A stretch of DNA of 18,428 nucleotides from an uncultured Clostridia bacterium. GTDB taxonomy: Bacteria; Bacillota; Clostridia; Lachnospirales; Anaerotignaceae. Below the pieces are notes generated by a model, which saw only the letters and a list, made by a program, of their open reading frames with translations, had not been told where the DNA came from and made no database searches. Location: NCBI GenBank assembly GCA_910587195.1, contig CAJUKL010000046.1, positions 1 to 18,428 on the forward strand, given 5' to 3'. Shown here in pieces: positions 5,434 to 13,156 of the stretch (positions are counted from its first letter, which is position 1; each line of letters opens with the position of its first letter). A program made the translations under genes and the position numbers.

Positions 5434-8238
5434 ATGACGGATGCAGAACAAAGAGCAGCAGCAAAACAATTTGTCAAAGATTGGAGTGGAAAAGGCTATG
5501 AAAAAGGAGAAAGTCAGCCATTTTGGCTTGCTTTATTAAGAAATGTATATGGTGTGGAGCAGCCTGAAAAATTTATTACATTTGAGGAACAAGTACACCT
5601 TGACCACACCAGTTTTATAGATGGATTTATACCAGCGACACACGTTTTAATTGAACAAAAAGGCTTAGGAAAAGATTTAAACAAGCCTATCAAGCAATCA
5701 GATGGAACACTTTTGACACCATTTCAGCAAGCAAAGAGATACTCTGCCGAGTTACCTTATTCTGAAAGACCACGCTGGATAGTAACTTGTAATTTTAAAG
5801 AATTTTATATCTATGATATGGAGCGTCCTACAGGAGAGCCAGAAATTGTACTTTTAGAAAATTTGGGAACGGAATACTACAGACTACAATTTTTGGTAGA
5901 TACTGGTGATGAAAATATTAAAAAGGAAATGGAAATTTCATTACAAGCAGGCGAAATTGTAGGAACGCTTTATGACGCTTTTTTAAAAGAATACAAAGAC
6001 CCTGATGACCCTGAAACACTCAAAAATTTGAATACTCTTTGCGTTAGATTGGTATTTTGTTTGTATGCAGAAGATGCTGGAATTTTTGGCAGCCATAAAA
6101 TGTTTCATAATTATTTAAAAAGCTATTCCGAAAAAGAAGCTCGTCAAGCACTTATCAATTTATTTAAAATTTTGGATACTGAAATAGAAAAAAGAGACCC
6201 TTATTTGGACGAAGATTTGCTTGCATTTCCTTATGTGAATGGTGGATTATTTGCAGATGAAAATATTATTATTCCAAGATTAAATGAAACCATTATTGAT
6301 TTGATTTTATATAAAGCAAGTGAAAATTTTGACTGGTCAGCAATCAGCCCTACTATTTTTGGTGCGGTATTTGAAAGTACATTAAATCCAGAAACAAGGC
6401 GAAAGGGCGGTATGCACTACACATCAATCGAAAACATTCACAAAGTGATTGACCCGCTTTTTTTGGACGAGTTAAAAGAGGAACTGCAAAAAATAAAAGA
6501 AATTCAGATGCTAAAAACAAGAGAAAAAAGATTAAATGATTTTCAAACAAAATTGTCAGAATTGAAATTTCTTGACCCAGCTTGTGGCAGCGGAAACTTT
6601 TTGACAGAAACATACATTTCATTGAGAAGAATAGAAAATGAAGTCATAAAACTTTTGATAGACTGCAAAAAAGGAACAACAGAGGGACAAATTATATTAG
6701 GTAGCACGAATCCTATTAAGGTGTCTATTGGGCAATTTTATGGAATAGAGATTAATGACTTTGCTGTGACAGTTGCAAAAACAGCACTCTGGATAGCCGA
6801 AAGTCAAATGATGAAAGAAACAGAGGATATTGTGCATATGTCACTTGATTTTTTGCCATTAAAAAGCTATGCAAATATTACAGAAGGTAATGCATTGAGA
6901 ATGGATTGGGAAAGTGTTATACCAAAAAAGGAATTACATTATATTATGGGGAATCCACCGTTTGTAGGTGCACGCAACCAATCGGAACAGCAAAAGAATG
7001 ATATTATCAACATCTGTACTGACAAAAATGGAAAAACAGTCAATAAGGCTGGATTTATTGATTATGTTGGTGGATGGTATTTTAAGGCGGCGAGCTTTAT
7101 ACAAAATACCTCTATCCTTTGTGCGTTTGTTTCTACAAATTCAATTTGCCAAGGAGAACAGGTCCCAATTTTATGGAAGGCACTTAAAGAGAACTATCAC
7201 ATAGGAATTGATTTTGCATATCAGCCTTTTTCTTGGGACAGCGAAACAGTGCAAAAAGCTCATGTGCATTGCGTAATTATCGGTTTTTCCACGACTTGTC
7301 CTAATGAAAGGTTTCTGTATAATACAAAAAATCAAGCAACGAAGACGAATTATATCAATGCATTTTTACTGCCAGCCCCTGAATGTTTTCTTCTTCGGTT
7401 AAGCAAACCACTGTGTGATGTTCCTCAAATATCTAACGGAAATCGGGCTTACGATGGAAACAATTTGGTCATGACGCAAGAGGAAAAAGATGAATTAGAG
7501 GCAATAGAACCTAGTGCAGCAAAGTATCTCAAGAAATATTACATGGGGAGTGACTTGTTAAAAGGAAAGCCTCGGTATGTCCTATGGCTTGTTGACTGTT
7601 CTCCTGCTGAGCTAAATAAAATGCCAAATGTCAAGAGTCGAGTTAGTGCAGTTCAAGAAATGCGTCTTGCAAGTCGTAACGCTTCCACAAGGAAAGCAGC
7701 ATTAACGCCGATGTTGTTTCAGACAATTTGTCAACCAAAGGACAGATACCTTGCATTTCCACGTGTATCATCCCAACGTAGAAGGTATATTCCCATTGCT
7801 TTTTTGGATAAACAAAGTATCTGTGGCGATAAACTTATTATCATACCCCATGGTGATTTATATGTCTTTGGGGTTTTGATGTCAAATGTCCATAATGCAT
7901 GGATGCGAGTTGTTTCTGGACGTTTGAAATCAGATTACGAATATTCTTCTGGGGTTTATAATAATTTCCCTTGGTGTACTCCTACAGAAAAGCAAAAATC
8001 AAAAATTGAGCAGACTGCACAGGCAATACTTGATGCTCGTGCATTATATCCTGACAGTAGTTTAGCGGATTTGTATGATGAATTAACAATGCCACCAGAA
8101 CTCCGCAAGGCTCATCAGCAAAATGATAGAGCCGTTATGCAAGCGTATGGCTTTTCCGTCAAAGATATGACAGAAAGCAAATGTGTTGCTGAATTGATGA
8201 AGTTATATCAAGCACTTGTTCAACAAAATATGTTATAA
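5434..8238 (+). CDS. MmeI-like fused restriction-methylation enzyme (type IIG/IIL)
   Basis: A 934-residue single-chain enzyme. The N-terminus carries a PD-(D/E)XK nuclease pattern: Asp63 in FIDGF, then Glu74-Gln-Lys76 in LIEQKG. After a helical linker comes an N6-adenine methyltransferase core with motif I DPACGSG (residues 381-387) and motif IV NPPF (507-510). The region from about 600 onward is the expected target recognition domain and C-terminal helices. Length and order match MmeI-family enzymes, which cut at a distance and methylate one strand. I choose the ATG at 5434, which has GGAGGAG at 5422-5428, over an upstream in-frame start at 5392 without such a site. It lies 20 bp before an Abi-alpha gene, so the two are likely one transcript. 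The target sequence cannot be predicted. Confidence 0.88.
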   Translation: MTDAEQRAAAKQFVKDWSGKGYEKGESQPFWLALLRNVYGVEQPEKFITFEEQVHLDHTSFIDGFIPATHVLIEQKGLGKDLNKPIKQSDGTLLTPFQQAKRYSAELPYSERPRWIVTCNFKEFYIYDMERPTGEPEIVLLENLGTEYYRLQFLVDTGDENIKKEMEISLQAGEIVGTLYDAFLKEYKDPDDPETLKNLNTLCVRLVFCLYAEDAGIFGSHKMFHNYLKSYSEKEARQALINLFKILDTEIEKRDPYLDEDLLAFPYVNGGLFADENIIIPRLNETIIDLILYKASENFDWSAISPTIFGAVFESTLNPETRRKGGMHYTSIENIHKVIDPLFLDELKEELQKIKEIQMLKTREKRLNDFQTKLSELKFLDPACGSGNFLTETYISLRRIENEVIKLLIDCKKGTTEGQIILGSTNPIKVSIGQFYGIEINDFAVTVAKTALWIAESQMMKETEDIVHMSLDFLPLKSYANITEGNALRMDWESVIPKKELHYIMGNPPFVGARNQSEQQKNDIINICTDKNGKTVNKAGFIDYVGGWYFKAASFIQNTSILCAFVSTNSICQGEQVPILWKALKENYHIGIDFAYQPFSWDSETVQKAHVHCVIIGFSTTCPNERFLYNTKNQATKTNYINAFLLPAPECFLLRLSKPLCDVPQISNGNRAYDGNNLVMTQEEKDELEAIEPSAAKYLKKYYMGSDLLKGKPRYVLWLVDCSPAELNKMPNVKSRVSAVQEMRLASRNASTRKAALTPMLFQTICQPKDRYLAFPRVSSQRRRYIPIAFLDKQSICGDKLIIIPHGDLYVFGVLMSNVHNAWMRVVSGRLKSDYEYSSGVYNNFPWCTPTEKQKSKIEQTAQAILDARALYPDSSLADLYDELTMPPELRKAHQQNDRAVMQAYGFSVKDMTESKCVAELMKLYQALVQQNML

Positions 8239-8258
8239 ATACAAAGAAAAGGAGAAAA

Positions 8259-9044
8259 ATGTATATGGACGAAAAAGAAACTTTTGGTGCAGAAATTGCA
8301 AAGCAATTACCAATTAAAGATTTATATGATGATTTAGCTCATCCAACATTAAGCACAGTGGGACAAGTATTGCAAGGAGCAACAAGAGTTGCACTATCAC
8401 CAATTTCTGCAATGGTTTGGGGATATGATAAAATTGCAGAATATTTAGATATTGCCATTCCGCAATATTTTGAGAAAAGAAAAATTGCAAAAGAAAAAAT
8501 AAAGTCACCAGACCCAGCAATAGCGGTTCCTTTAATTGAAGCTATGAGATATACTTCTCATAAAGAAGAACTAAGAGAAATGTTTACAAATTTGCTTGGT
8601 GCTTCGATGAATAGTGACATTGTGGACGAACATCCTGCTTTTGTTGAAATTATTAAGCAACTATCTTCTGATGAGTGTAAAATGATAAAATATCTATATG
8701 AAATTTCTTCTCTTCCAAAACAGTATGTACCAATGTTAAAGATTAGACAGGAAGTAAATAATAAAGGTGCGGACCTTATGCCTTATTTCAGTGATATATG
8801 TTATATTACTGATTGCCAATATCCTAAAAAATTTCCAGAATATTTAGACAATTTACATAGACTTGGGCTGGTTGAAGTGTTTTATTATGATTTTCTTACA
8901 AACAAAGAATTTTATAGAAAATTAAGAGAACATAAAGCTTTCCCACAATTTTTATTTTATGAAGAAGATACTCTTACTGAAAAAAAGGGAATGTATGGTT
9001 TAAGTGAATTTGGAGAAAAATTTTGTGCTGTTTGTTTAGGATAA
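8259..9044 (+). CDS. Abi-alpha (DUF4393) family protein
   Basis: 261 residues. The N-terminal half (residues about 20-75, with LYDDLAHPTLSTVGQVLQG followed by a long helix and EYL) matches my memory of the DUF4393 / Abi-alpha family linked to abortive phage infection. The middle segment with AIPLIEAMRYTSHKEELREMF-like spacing is also typical. No catalytic motif is visible and no clear signal peptide. GGAG at 8251-8254 allows starts at 8259 or 8265. The position directly after the restriction-methylation gene and before a toxin-antitoxin pair places it in a defence block. The mechanism is unknown to me. Confidence 0.75.
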   Translation: MYMDEKETFGAEIAKQLPIKDLYDDLAHPTLSTVGQVLQGATRVALSPISAMVWGYDKIAEYLDIAIPQYFEKRKIAKEKIKSPDPAIAVPLIEAMRYTSHKEELREMFTNLLGASMNSDIVDEHPAFVEIIKQLSSDECKMIKYLYEISSLPKQYVPMLKIRQEVNNKGADLMPYFSDICYITDCQYPKKFPEYLDNLHRLGLVEVFYYDFLTNKEFYRKLREHKAFPQFLFYEEDTLTEKKGMYGLSEFGEKFCAVCLG

Positions 9045-9072
9045 AAATTATTTGAATTGATATAAAAATATG

Positions 9073-9101
9073 TTGACACCAAATAAAATACCATGTATAA
9101 T
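9073..9101 (+). promoter_or_regulatory. full-consensus promoter of hicAB
   Basis: TTGACA (9073-9078) and TATAAT (9096-9101) both match consensus exactly with 17-bp spacing. The expected transcription start is near 9108, so the RNA would begin at or in the AAGGAG (9108-9113) of hicA, leaving almost no leader. This favours the ATG at 9122 over the GTG at 9113. Confidence 0.85.
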
Positions 9102-9121
9102 AGGAGCAAGGAGTGTTTGAG

Positions 9122-9379
9122 ATGTCAAAATGGGATAAACTATTAAAACGAATTTATTCGTTATCAAAAGACCTTCGTTTTGAAGAATTGCGTAAAGTAT
9201 TAGAAAGTTATGGATATCAAATGAATGCTCCAAAAGGTGGCAGCAGTCATTATACATTTAGAAAAGCAGGTTGTCAGCCGATTACTATACCAAAACATGA
9301 GCCAATTAAAAAAGTTTATGTAGAAATGGTAAAACAAATTGTGGAAAGCGAGGAGAAAAATAGTGAAAACACTAGATGA
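9122..9379 (+). CDS. hicA: HicA-family mRNA interferase toxin
   Basis: 85 residues from the ATG at 9122. The core is the HicA double-stranded RNA-binding-like fold: FEELRKVLESYGY, then GGSSHYTFRK with the probable catalytic His43, and the PKHEPIKKVYVEMV helix. HicA toxins cleave mRNA and stall growth until neutralised by HicB. AAGGAG at 9108-9113 lies 8 bp upstream. The reading frame overlaps the start of hicB by 17 bp, so translation is probably coupled. It is the last module before the element boundary and may stabilise the element. Confidence 0.92.
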   Translation: MSKWDKLLKRIYSLSKDLRFEELRKVLESYGYQMNAPKGGSSHYTFRKAGCQPITIPKHEPIKKVYVEMVKQIVESEEKNSENTR

Positions 9380-9725
9380 TTATATGCAAATATCCTATCG
9401 TATGGAGATAGTGGAAGATAAACAAGAAGGTGGTTTTGTAGTTTCTTTTCCTGAGCTTCCTGGTTGTATTACTTGTGGTGAAACAATAGAATCTGCTATA
9501 GCAAATGCAATGGATGCTAAAAAAACATGGCTGGAGGTAGCGTTAGAACAAGGAATTGAAATACAACAACCAAATAATTTGAAAGAATATTCAGGACAGT
9601 TTAAATTACGTATTCCTCGCAGCCTGCATAAATCTCTTGCAGAACATTCTAAAAAAGAAGGCATTAGTATGAATCAGTATTGTGTATATTTGCTTTCTCG
9701 TAATGACACTATGCATATGAAATGA
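9363..9725 (+). CDS. hicB: HicB-family antitoxin with ribbon-helix-helix tail
   Basis: 120 residues from a GTG at 9363, with AGGAG at 9351-9355. The N-terminal HicB fold (GGFVVSFPELPGCITCGET, residues 23-41, then an AxxxAxxAxxxWLE helix) binds and blocks HicA. The C-terminal block FKLRIPRSLHKSLAEHSKKEG plus MNQYCVYLL is an Arc/CopG-type ribbon-helix-helix that should bind the operator at the hicAB promoter. An in-frame ATG at 9339 lies inside hicA but lacks a suitable ribosome binding site. The toxin-first gene order is usual for HicAB. Confidence 0.92.
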   Translation: MKTLDDYMQISYRMEIVEDKQEGGFVVSFPELPGCITCGETIESAIANAMDAKKTWLEVALEQGIEIQQPNNLKEYSGQFKLRIPRSLHKSLAEHSKKEGISMNQYCVYLLSRNDTMHMK

Positions 9726-9796
9726 ATATTTGTTATTATATTTGATTTTTTAAGCGATAAAGGAGATTGACAATAAAAAGGAGAGTTAATTTTAGT

Positions 9797-9814
9797 GGTG
9801 CCAAAACGGTGCCA
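9797..9814. repeat. 11-bp-period direct repeat, candidate integrase arm sites (element 1 end)
   Basis: GGTGCCA occurs at 9797-9803 and 9808-9814, one helical turn apart, about 100 bp before the tuf remnant. Tyrosine integrases with an N-terminal arm domain bind such short direct repeats near the element ends. The rest of 9726-9917 is AT-rich and holds no gene I can support. Confidence 0.5.
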
Positions 9815-9917
9815 AGAAATATTGTAAATGAAAATATACTATGCTAAAACAGCTATTTTTTGTTGTTTTTGGTAATAAGAAATATAGAAAATATCATAAA
9901 AAACGTTATTCGGATAT

Positions 9918-9971
9918 CGTGAAGGTGGTAGAACAGTAGGTGCTGGTTCTGTTACTGAAATCATTGAGTAA
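9918..9971 (+). pseudogene. tuf: 3'-terminal fragment of tuf (EF-Tu), probable attachment core
   Basis: The frame reads REGGRTVGAGSVTEIIE and a TAA stop, the last 17 residues of elongation factor Tu, which are highly conserved in bacteria. Upstream of the CGT at 9918 the similarity ends at once: the preceding codons read LFGY where EF-Tu has RFAI. No other part of tuf is present. A short exact gene end beside integrase arm-like repeats is what remains when an element integrates at the 3' end of a gene and restores that end at the other junction. The full tuf gene would lie left of the window. Confidence 0.8.
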
Positions 9972-10010
9972 TATTTATCTAGTCAATAGATAGTTTGTGT
10001 AAAAACGGAA

Positions 10011-10052
10011 AAACCCTTGAAAGTATAAGGCTTTCAGGGGTTTTATTTTTTT
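10011..10052 (+). terminator. strong rho-independent terminator downstream of the tuf fragment
   Basis: AAACCCTTGAAAG (10011-10023) pairs with CTTTCAGGGGTTT (10031-10043), 13 pairs including one G-U, around a 7-base loop, and is followed by a T-rich tract to 10052. Its placement 40 bp after the EF-Tu stop suggests it is the native tuf terminator or a replacement supplied by element 2. Confidence 0.9.
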
Positions 10053-10120
10053 ATAATTTATGATAATAGTAATAGAAACAAAGAATAAAATAAAAAAATA
10101 TTATCACAAAAGATGGGGCA

Positions 10121-10139
10121 TGGCTCTAATTTGGCTCTA
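10121..10139. repeat. 11-bp-period direct repeat, candidate arm sites (element 2 left end)
   Basis: TGGCTCTA occurs at 10121-10128 and 10132-10139. The 11-bp period is the same as that of the GGTGCCA pair at 9797-9814, and the motif is related (TGGnnCnA), but here it lies on the element 2 side of the tuf fragment. A role as integrase arm sites is inferred. The remainder of 10053-10176 shows nothing else. Confidence 0.45.
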
Positions 10140-10176
10140 TTTTTTATTATTTTCGTTTAAAGTATTGATTATTTAA

Positions 10177-10377
10177 TTAATCATCTATAAATCTCACAAT
10201 ATCATTAGGAGTACATTGCATTGCACGACATAGTTTTTCTAAAGTTAATAAAGTTATATTTCCATTGTTCTTTATACTATATAGTGTTTTATTATCAATA
10301 CCAACTTTTTTCAATAAGTAATATTGAGATATTCCTTTTTCTTGCATTAACTTCCACATAGGACTAAAATCTATCAT
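10177..10377 (-). CDS. small XRE-type regulator (66 aa)
   Basis: A compact single-domain Cro/CI helix-turn-helix of 66 residues: MWKLMQEKGISQYYLLKKVGI, then DNKTLYSIKNNGNITLLTLEKLCRAM and a TPNDIVRF end, the pattern of YozG-like regulators. It covers the whole protein, with no ligand or oligomer domain. A GGAG lies about 10 bp before the ATG; an in-frame ATG at residue 7 is possible. It is transcribed away from the regulator at 10539, so the intergenic region 10378-10538 may hold control sites for both. Confidence 0.8.
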   Translation of the reverse strand: MIDFSPMWKLMQEKGISQYYLLKKVGIDNKTLYSIKNNGNITLLTLEKLCRAMQCTPNDIVRFIDD

Positions 10378-10451
10378 TTATCATCATCTCCATTGTTTTA
10401 TTATTAGCTAAAATGGAGAAGTACAACAGAATGATTATAAACATTATGTAT

Positions 10452-10486
10452 TTATCATTGTGATTATATTCATAATATGATATAAT
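10452..10486 (+). promoter_or_regulatory. promoter of the 10539 regulator with overlapping operator-like site
   Basis: TTGTGA (10458-10463) and TATAAT (10481-10486) are 17 bp apart. A near-palindrome TTATCA-N3-TGATTA (10452-10466) overlaps the -35 box and resembles the perfect site at 11775-11790. A shared repressor would be able to act at both places. Confidence 0.6.
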
Positions 10487-10538
10487 ATTTTTAGAAAAAA
10501 ATAGATTATTTTAATAAAAAGAGTTGGAGATGTTTTGA

Positions 10539-11045
10539 TTGAAGTTTTCACAAAGACTCAAAGAATTAAGAAAAGAAAAAAATCTAACACAAGTAGAATT
10601 AGGAAGTATGCTGAATTATGGATATACAACTATTGCAAATTATGAAAATGGAAGAAACCACCCTAGTTTAAAAGATATTATAAGAATAGCAAATATATTT
10701 GATGTATCTGTAGATTATTTGATAGGAAATTCAGATGTAAAATATATGGAAAGAAAAAACTTATGGTATAAAAAAATAATGAAGCAACTGAAACAAAATG
10801 ATATTTCTTTAAAAAATACAGACTATTTTTTTATGGAATTGCTTTATTATCAGGCAAAAAAAATTTTCACTGAAAAGAATAATATGCCCCATAATGTAGA
10901 GCAATTATTTGAGGAGGCAGTGCAAAAATCTCTAAAATCTTTTTCAGAATTTCTTTTATTATTATTGCAAAATAGATTGTATTATGATGTTATAAAAAAT
11001 GGAATTTTAGAAGAATTTAATATTGAAAATAATGAAAAAGACTAA
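10539..11045 (+). CDS. XRE-family regulator with a C-terminal helical domain
   Basis: 168 residues starting at TTG (GGAG at 10526-10529). Residues 1-65 are a clear HTH_3 domain: FSQRLKELRKEKNLTQVELG, then YTTIANYENGRNHPSLKDI and FDVSVDYLIG. Residues about 70-168 are rich in helix-forming residues and aromatic positions, with no named domain. A converging terminator follows. Its promoter carries an operator-like palindrome, so autoregulation is likely. It may act with or against the regulators on either side; the target genes are unknown. Confidence 0.85.
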   Translation: MKFSQRLKELRKEKNLTQVELGSMLNYGYTTIANYENGRNHPSLKDIIRIANIFDVSVDYLIGNSDVKYMERKNLWYKKIMKQLKQNDISLKNTDYFFMELLYYQAKKIFTEKNNMPHNVEQLFEEAVQKSLKSFSEFLLLLLQNRLYYDVIKNGILEEFNIENNEKD

Positions 11046-11066
11046 TATAGCTCTATTCATTATTAT

Positions 11067-11101
11067 AAAAAAGAAACCATTTATTTTATGGTTTCTTTTT
11101 T
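11067..11101. terminator. bidirectional terminator between convergent regulator genes
   Basis: AAAAAAGAAACCAT (11067-11080) and ATGGTTTCTTTTTT (11088-11101) are perfect 14-bp inverse copies with a 7-base loop, giving a T-run on both strands. The leftward gene's TAA stop begins at the stem edge (11086-11088), and its last residues KKKP are encoded by the stem itself. Confidence 0.88.
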
Positions 11102-11718
11102 GTTTCTTGCTGATGTTGTAATACTTCTTTTAAAAGATATTCTTTCTGTAATTGAAGACGAGTTTTATTATCTAATTCTTTATATTTTTTTTGAGTAAAA
11201 CCTAATTCTTTATAATATTGCAGTTCTTTTTCTTTCCATAAGTCAAACAATTCTTTTGTTGTAAAATAATGCTCAAATGAATCTCTGTTTTCTTTAAAAG
11301 AAGATAAAAATTGACAAATAACAGCATTATAATCATGCTCTTTATCATTTCCATAAAATGTAATAGAGGCAGTCCAACGATTATTTTCTGTTTCTAAATC
11401 ATTAGGAAGATGTTCATTGATATCTAATTCAAATCTAACTTCATTTTTGTCATTAAGCTGAAATAAAGAAGAAGCAAAATCAGCAATAGAAGACATATTG
11501 ACTTGATTATCAGATAGTCCAAATAACCAATCTAATGAAATATGATAATTTTCAGCAATAGTAAGCAATATGTCACTAGAAGGAGAAACAACACCATTTT
11601 CATAACTGGATAAAGTAGATTGTTTAATTCCTAGTGTCTTAGCAAATTCTATTTGATTTAATTTCATAGATTGTCTTAATGATTTAATACGAGAACCTAT
11701 TGTATTAGAATTTTCCAT
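11086..11718 (-). CDS. XRE-family repressor of element 2 (210 aa)
   Basis: Residues about 8-68 form an HTH_3 domain (IGSRIKSLRQSMKLNQIEFA, KQSTLSSYENGVVSPSSDIL, ISLDWLFGLSD). The rest is a charged domain of about 140 residues with no named family, perhaps for oligomerisation or signal sensing. GAGGTG precedes the ATG at 11718. It is divergent from the xis-int pair, like the repressor at the left edge for element 1, and the palindrome at 11775-11790 overlaps its own -35. Its likely role is the master repressor of element 2 excision genes. That role is inferred; the fold is certain. Confidence 0.88.
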   Translation of the reverse strand: MENSNTIGSRIKSLRQSMKLNQIEFAKTLGIKQSTLSSYENGVVSPSSDILLTIAENYHISLDWLFGLSDNQVNMSSIADFASSLFQLNDKNEVRFELDINEHLPNDLETENNRWTASITFYGNDKEHDYNAVICQFLSSFKENRDSFEHYFTTKELFDLWKEKELQYYKELGFTQKKYKELDNKTRLQLQKEYLLKEVLQHQQETKKKP

Positions 11719-11752
11719 ATAGCACCTCTTTTCTAAATTTTATGATAATTAC

Positions 11753-11781
11753 AGTATAGCATAGCTAGAAAATATTATCAA
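11753..11781 (-). promoter_or_regulatory. leftward promoter of the element 2 repressor
   Basis: On the minus strand, TTGATA (11776-11781) and TATACT (11753-11758) are 17 bp apart. The -35 lies within the palindrome at 11775-11790, so bound repressor would shut off its own promoter. Confidence 0.7.
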
Positions 11782-11790
11782 GAATGATAA
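11775..11790. promoter_or_regulatory. operator palindrome TTATCA-N4-TGATAA
   Basis: Perfect 6-bp arms lie around AGAA between the two divergent promoters. Half-sites TGATAA (11743-11748) and TATCA (11844-11848) sit near the leftward start and the rightward -10. The sequence is unlike the TACGAA palindromes of element 1. Confidence 0.6.
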
Positions 11791-11815
11791 CTATAACAAA
11801 TAAGAATAAAAAGTG

Positions 11816-11844
11816 TTGACTTTTATTATTTAAAATGGTAATAT
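11816..11844 (+). promoter_or_regulatory. rightward promoter of xis-int, element 2
   Basis: TTGACT (11816-11821) and TAATAT (11839-11844) are 17 bp apart, about 47 bp before the excisionase-like gene. The position corresponds to the promoter at 456-484 in element 1. Confidence 0.6.
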
Positions 11845-11890
11845 ATCATTATAAATAATAAATATAAATAATATTGAAAAAGGTGATATT

Positions 11891-12082
11891 ATGAATAAAA
11901 ACAAATATATGGTTTCTGCAGAAGAAATTGCAGAAAAATTATGTATTTCAAAAGCTCATGCCTACAAATTAGTACGACAGATGAACAAGGAACTTTTACA
12001 AAATGGCTATATTATTGTAGCTGGAAAAGTACCAAGACCTTATTGGGAAGAAAAAACATATGGCGAACAAGGAGAGATGTAA
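11891..12082 (+). CDS. excisionase-like small DNA-binding protein, element 2
   Basis: 63 residues with the same build as the element 1 counterpart: VSAEEIAEKLCISKAHAYKLV helix-turn-helix (residues about 8-28), then NGYIIVAGKVPRPYW. A GGTG site precedes the ATG. Its TAA is followed with no gap by the integrase ATG at 12083, so the two are translationally linked. The role as directionality factor is inferred from family and location. Confidence 0.75.
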   Translation: MNKNKYMVSAEEIAEKLCISKAHAYKLVRQMNKELLQNGYIIVAGKVPRPYWEEKTYGEQGEM

Positions 12083-13156
12083 ATGTCAATAACAAAAGAC
12101 AACAAAACGCATACTTGGACAGTACAGTTTTATTATACTGATTGGACAGGAGAAAAAAAGCATAAAAAGAAAAGAGGATTTGCCACAAAAAAAGAGGGAC
12201 AGGAATGGGAAAGGAAATTTTTAAACAAAGCTCATGCTGATATGAATATGAAAGTATCTGATTTTATAGATATTTATTTTGAAGATAAAAAGAGTGAGCT
12301 AAAAGAAAGAAGTATCAGAAATAAAAAGTACATGATAAAAGCACATATTGTTCCATACTTCGGAAATAAGGCAATGAATAGTATTACTCCAGCAGATTTG
12401 ATACAATGGCAAAATACGATGAGAGAAAAAGGATATTCTCAAACTTATTTGAGAATGATTCAAAATCAGATGACAGCATTATTTACTCATGCGTGTAATA
12501 TTTACAATTTAGTAAGCAATCCTTGCAAAAAAGTAAAGAAAATGGGAAAGTCTGATGCAGATAGATTGGATTTTTGGACAAAAGAAGAATATGACAAATT
12601 TATTGCTACAATCGAAAAAGACAGCAAATATTATGTTATATTTGAAATTTTATTTTGGACAGGTTGCAGAATAGGGGAGCTGCTTGCTTTAACATTACAA
12701 GATATTGATTTTAAAAGTAATCAAATAAATATTAGGAAGACTTATTACAGAATCAATAGAAAAGATGTTATTACAACGCCAAAAACAGAACAGTCCATCA
12801 GAACAATAGACATTCCAACATTTTTGACAGAAGAAATAAAAAATTATGCAGATAAATTTTATAAACTTCCAGAAAATGAAAGGCTGTTCCCTATTGTAGC
12901 AGAAGCAATACAACATAAATTGAAAAGGCATTGTGTGAAAGCAGGCGTGAAAAGGATTAGATTGCATTCGTTAAGGCACAGCCATACAGCGTACCTTATT
13001 TATCAAGGGGTACAGCCATTGATTATAAAAGAAAGGCTGGGACATAGAGATATTAAAATCACATTAAATACATATGGACATTTGTATCCTAGCCAACAAA
13101 AAGCGGTTGCAGAACTGTTAAATCAAAAAAAGACAAATGAAAAATGCCCAAGTTAA
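12083..13156 (+). CDS. int: tyrosine recombinase/integrase, element 2
   Basis: 357 residues with the same three-domain plan as the integrase at 770-1828: lysine-rich arm domain (1-50), core-binding domain (about 56-150) and catalytic domain (about 165-345). Arg196, Lys234, His295, Arg298, His321 and nucleophile Tyr331 are all in place. Identity to the first integrase is about 70% by eye in the catalytic half but clearly lower in the arm domain, consistent with the same core target but different arm sites. GGAGAG precedes the start. Its core site is probably also the tuf end at 9918-9971, but this is inference. Confidence 0.95.
   Translation: MSITKDNKTHTWTVQFYYTDWTGEKKHKKKRGFATKKEGQEWERKFLNKAHADMNMKVSDFIDIYFEDKKSELKERSIRNKKYMIKAHIVPYFGNKAMNSITPADLIQWQNTMREKGYSQTYLRMIQNQMTALFTHACNIYNLVSNPCKKVKKMGKSDADRLDFWTKEEYDKFIATIEKDSKYYVIFEILFWTGCRIGELLALTLQDIDFKSNQINIRKTYYRINRKDVITTPKTEQSIRTIDIPTFLTEEIKNYADKFYKLPENERLFPIVAEAIQHKLKRHCVKAGVKRIRLHSLRHSHTAYLIYQGVQPLIIKERLGHRDIKITLNTYGHLYPSQQKAVAELLNQKKTNEKCPS

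Noticed and set aside
11941..12141. 66-codon + strand open frame overlapping xis and int of element 2
   Set aside because: It lies across two real genes in another frame and has no initiation signal of its own.
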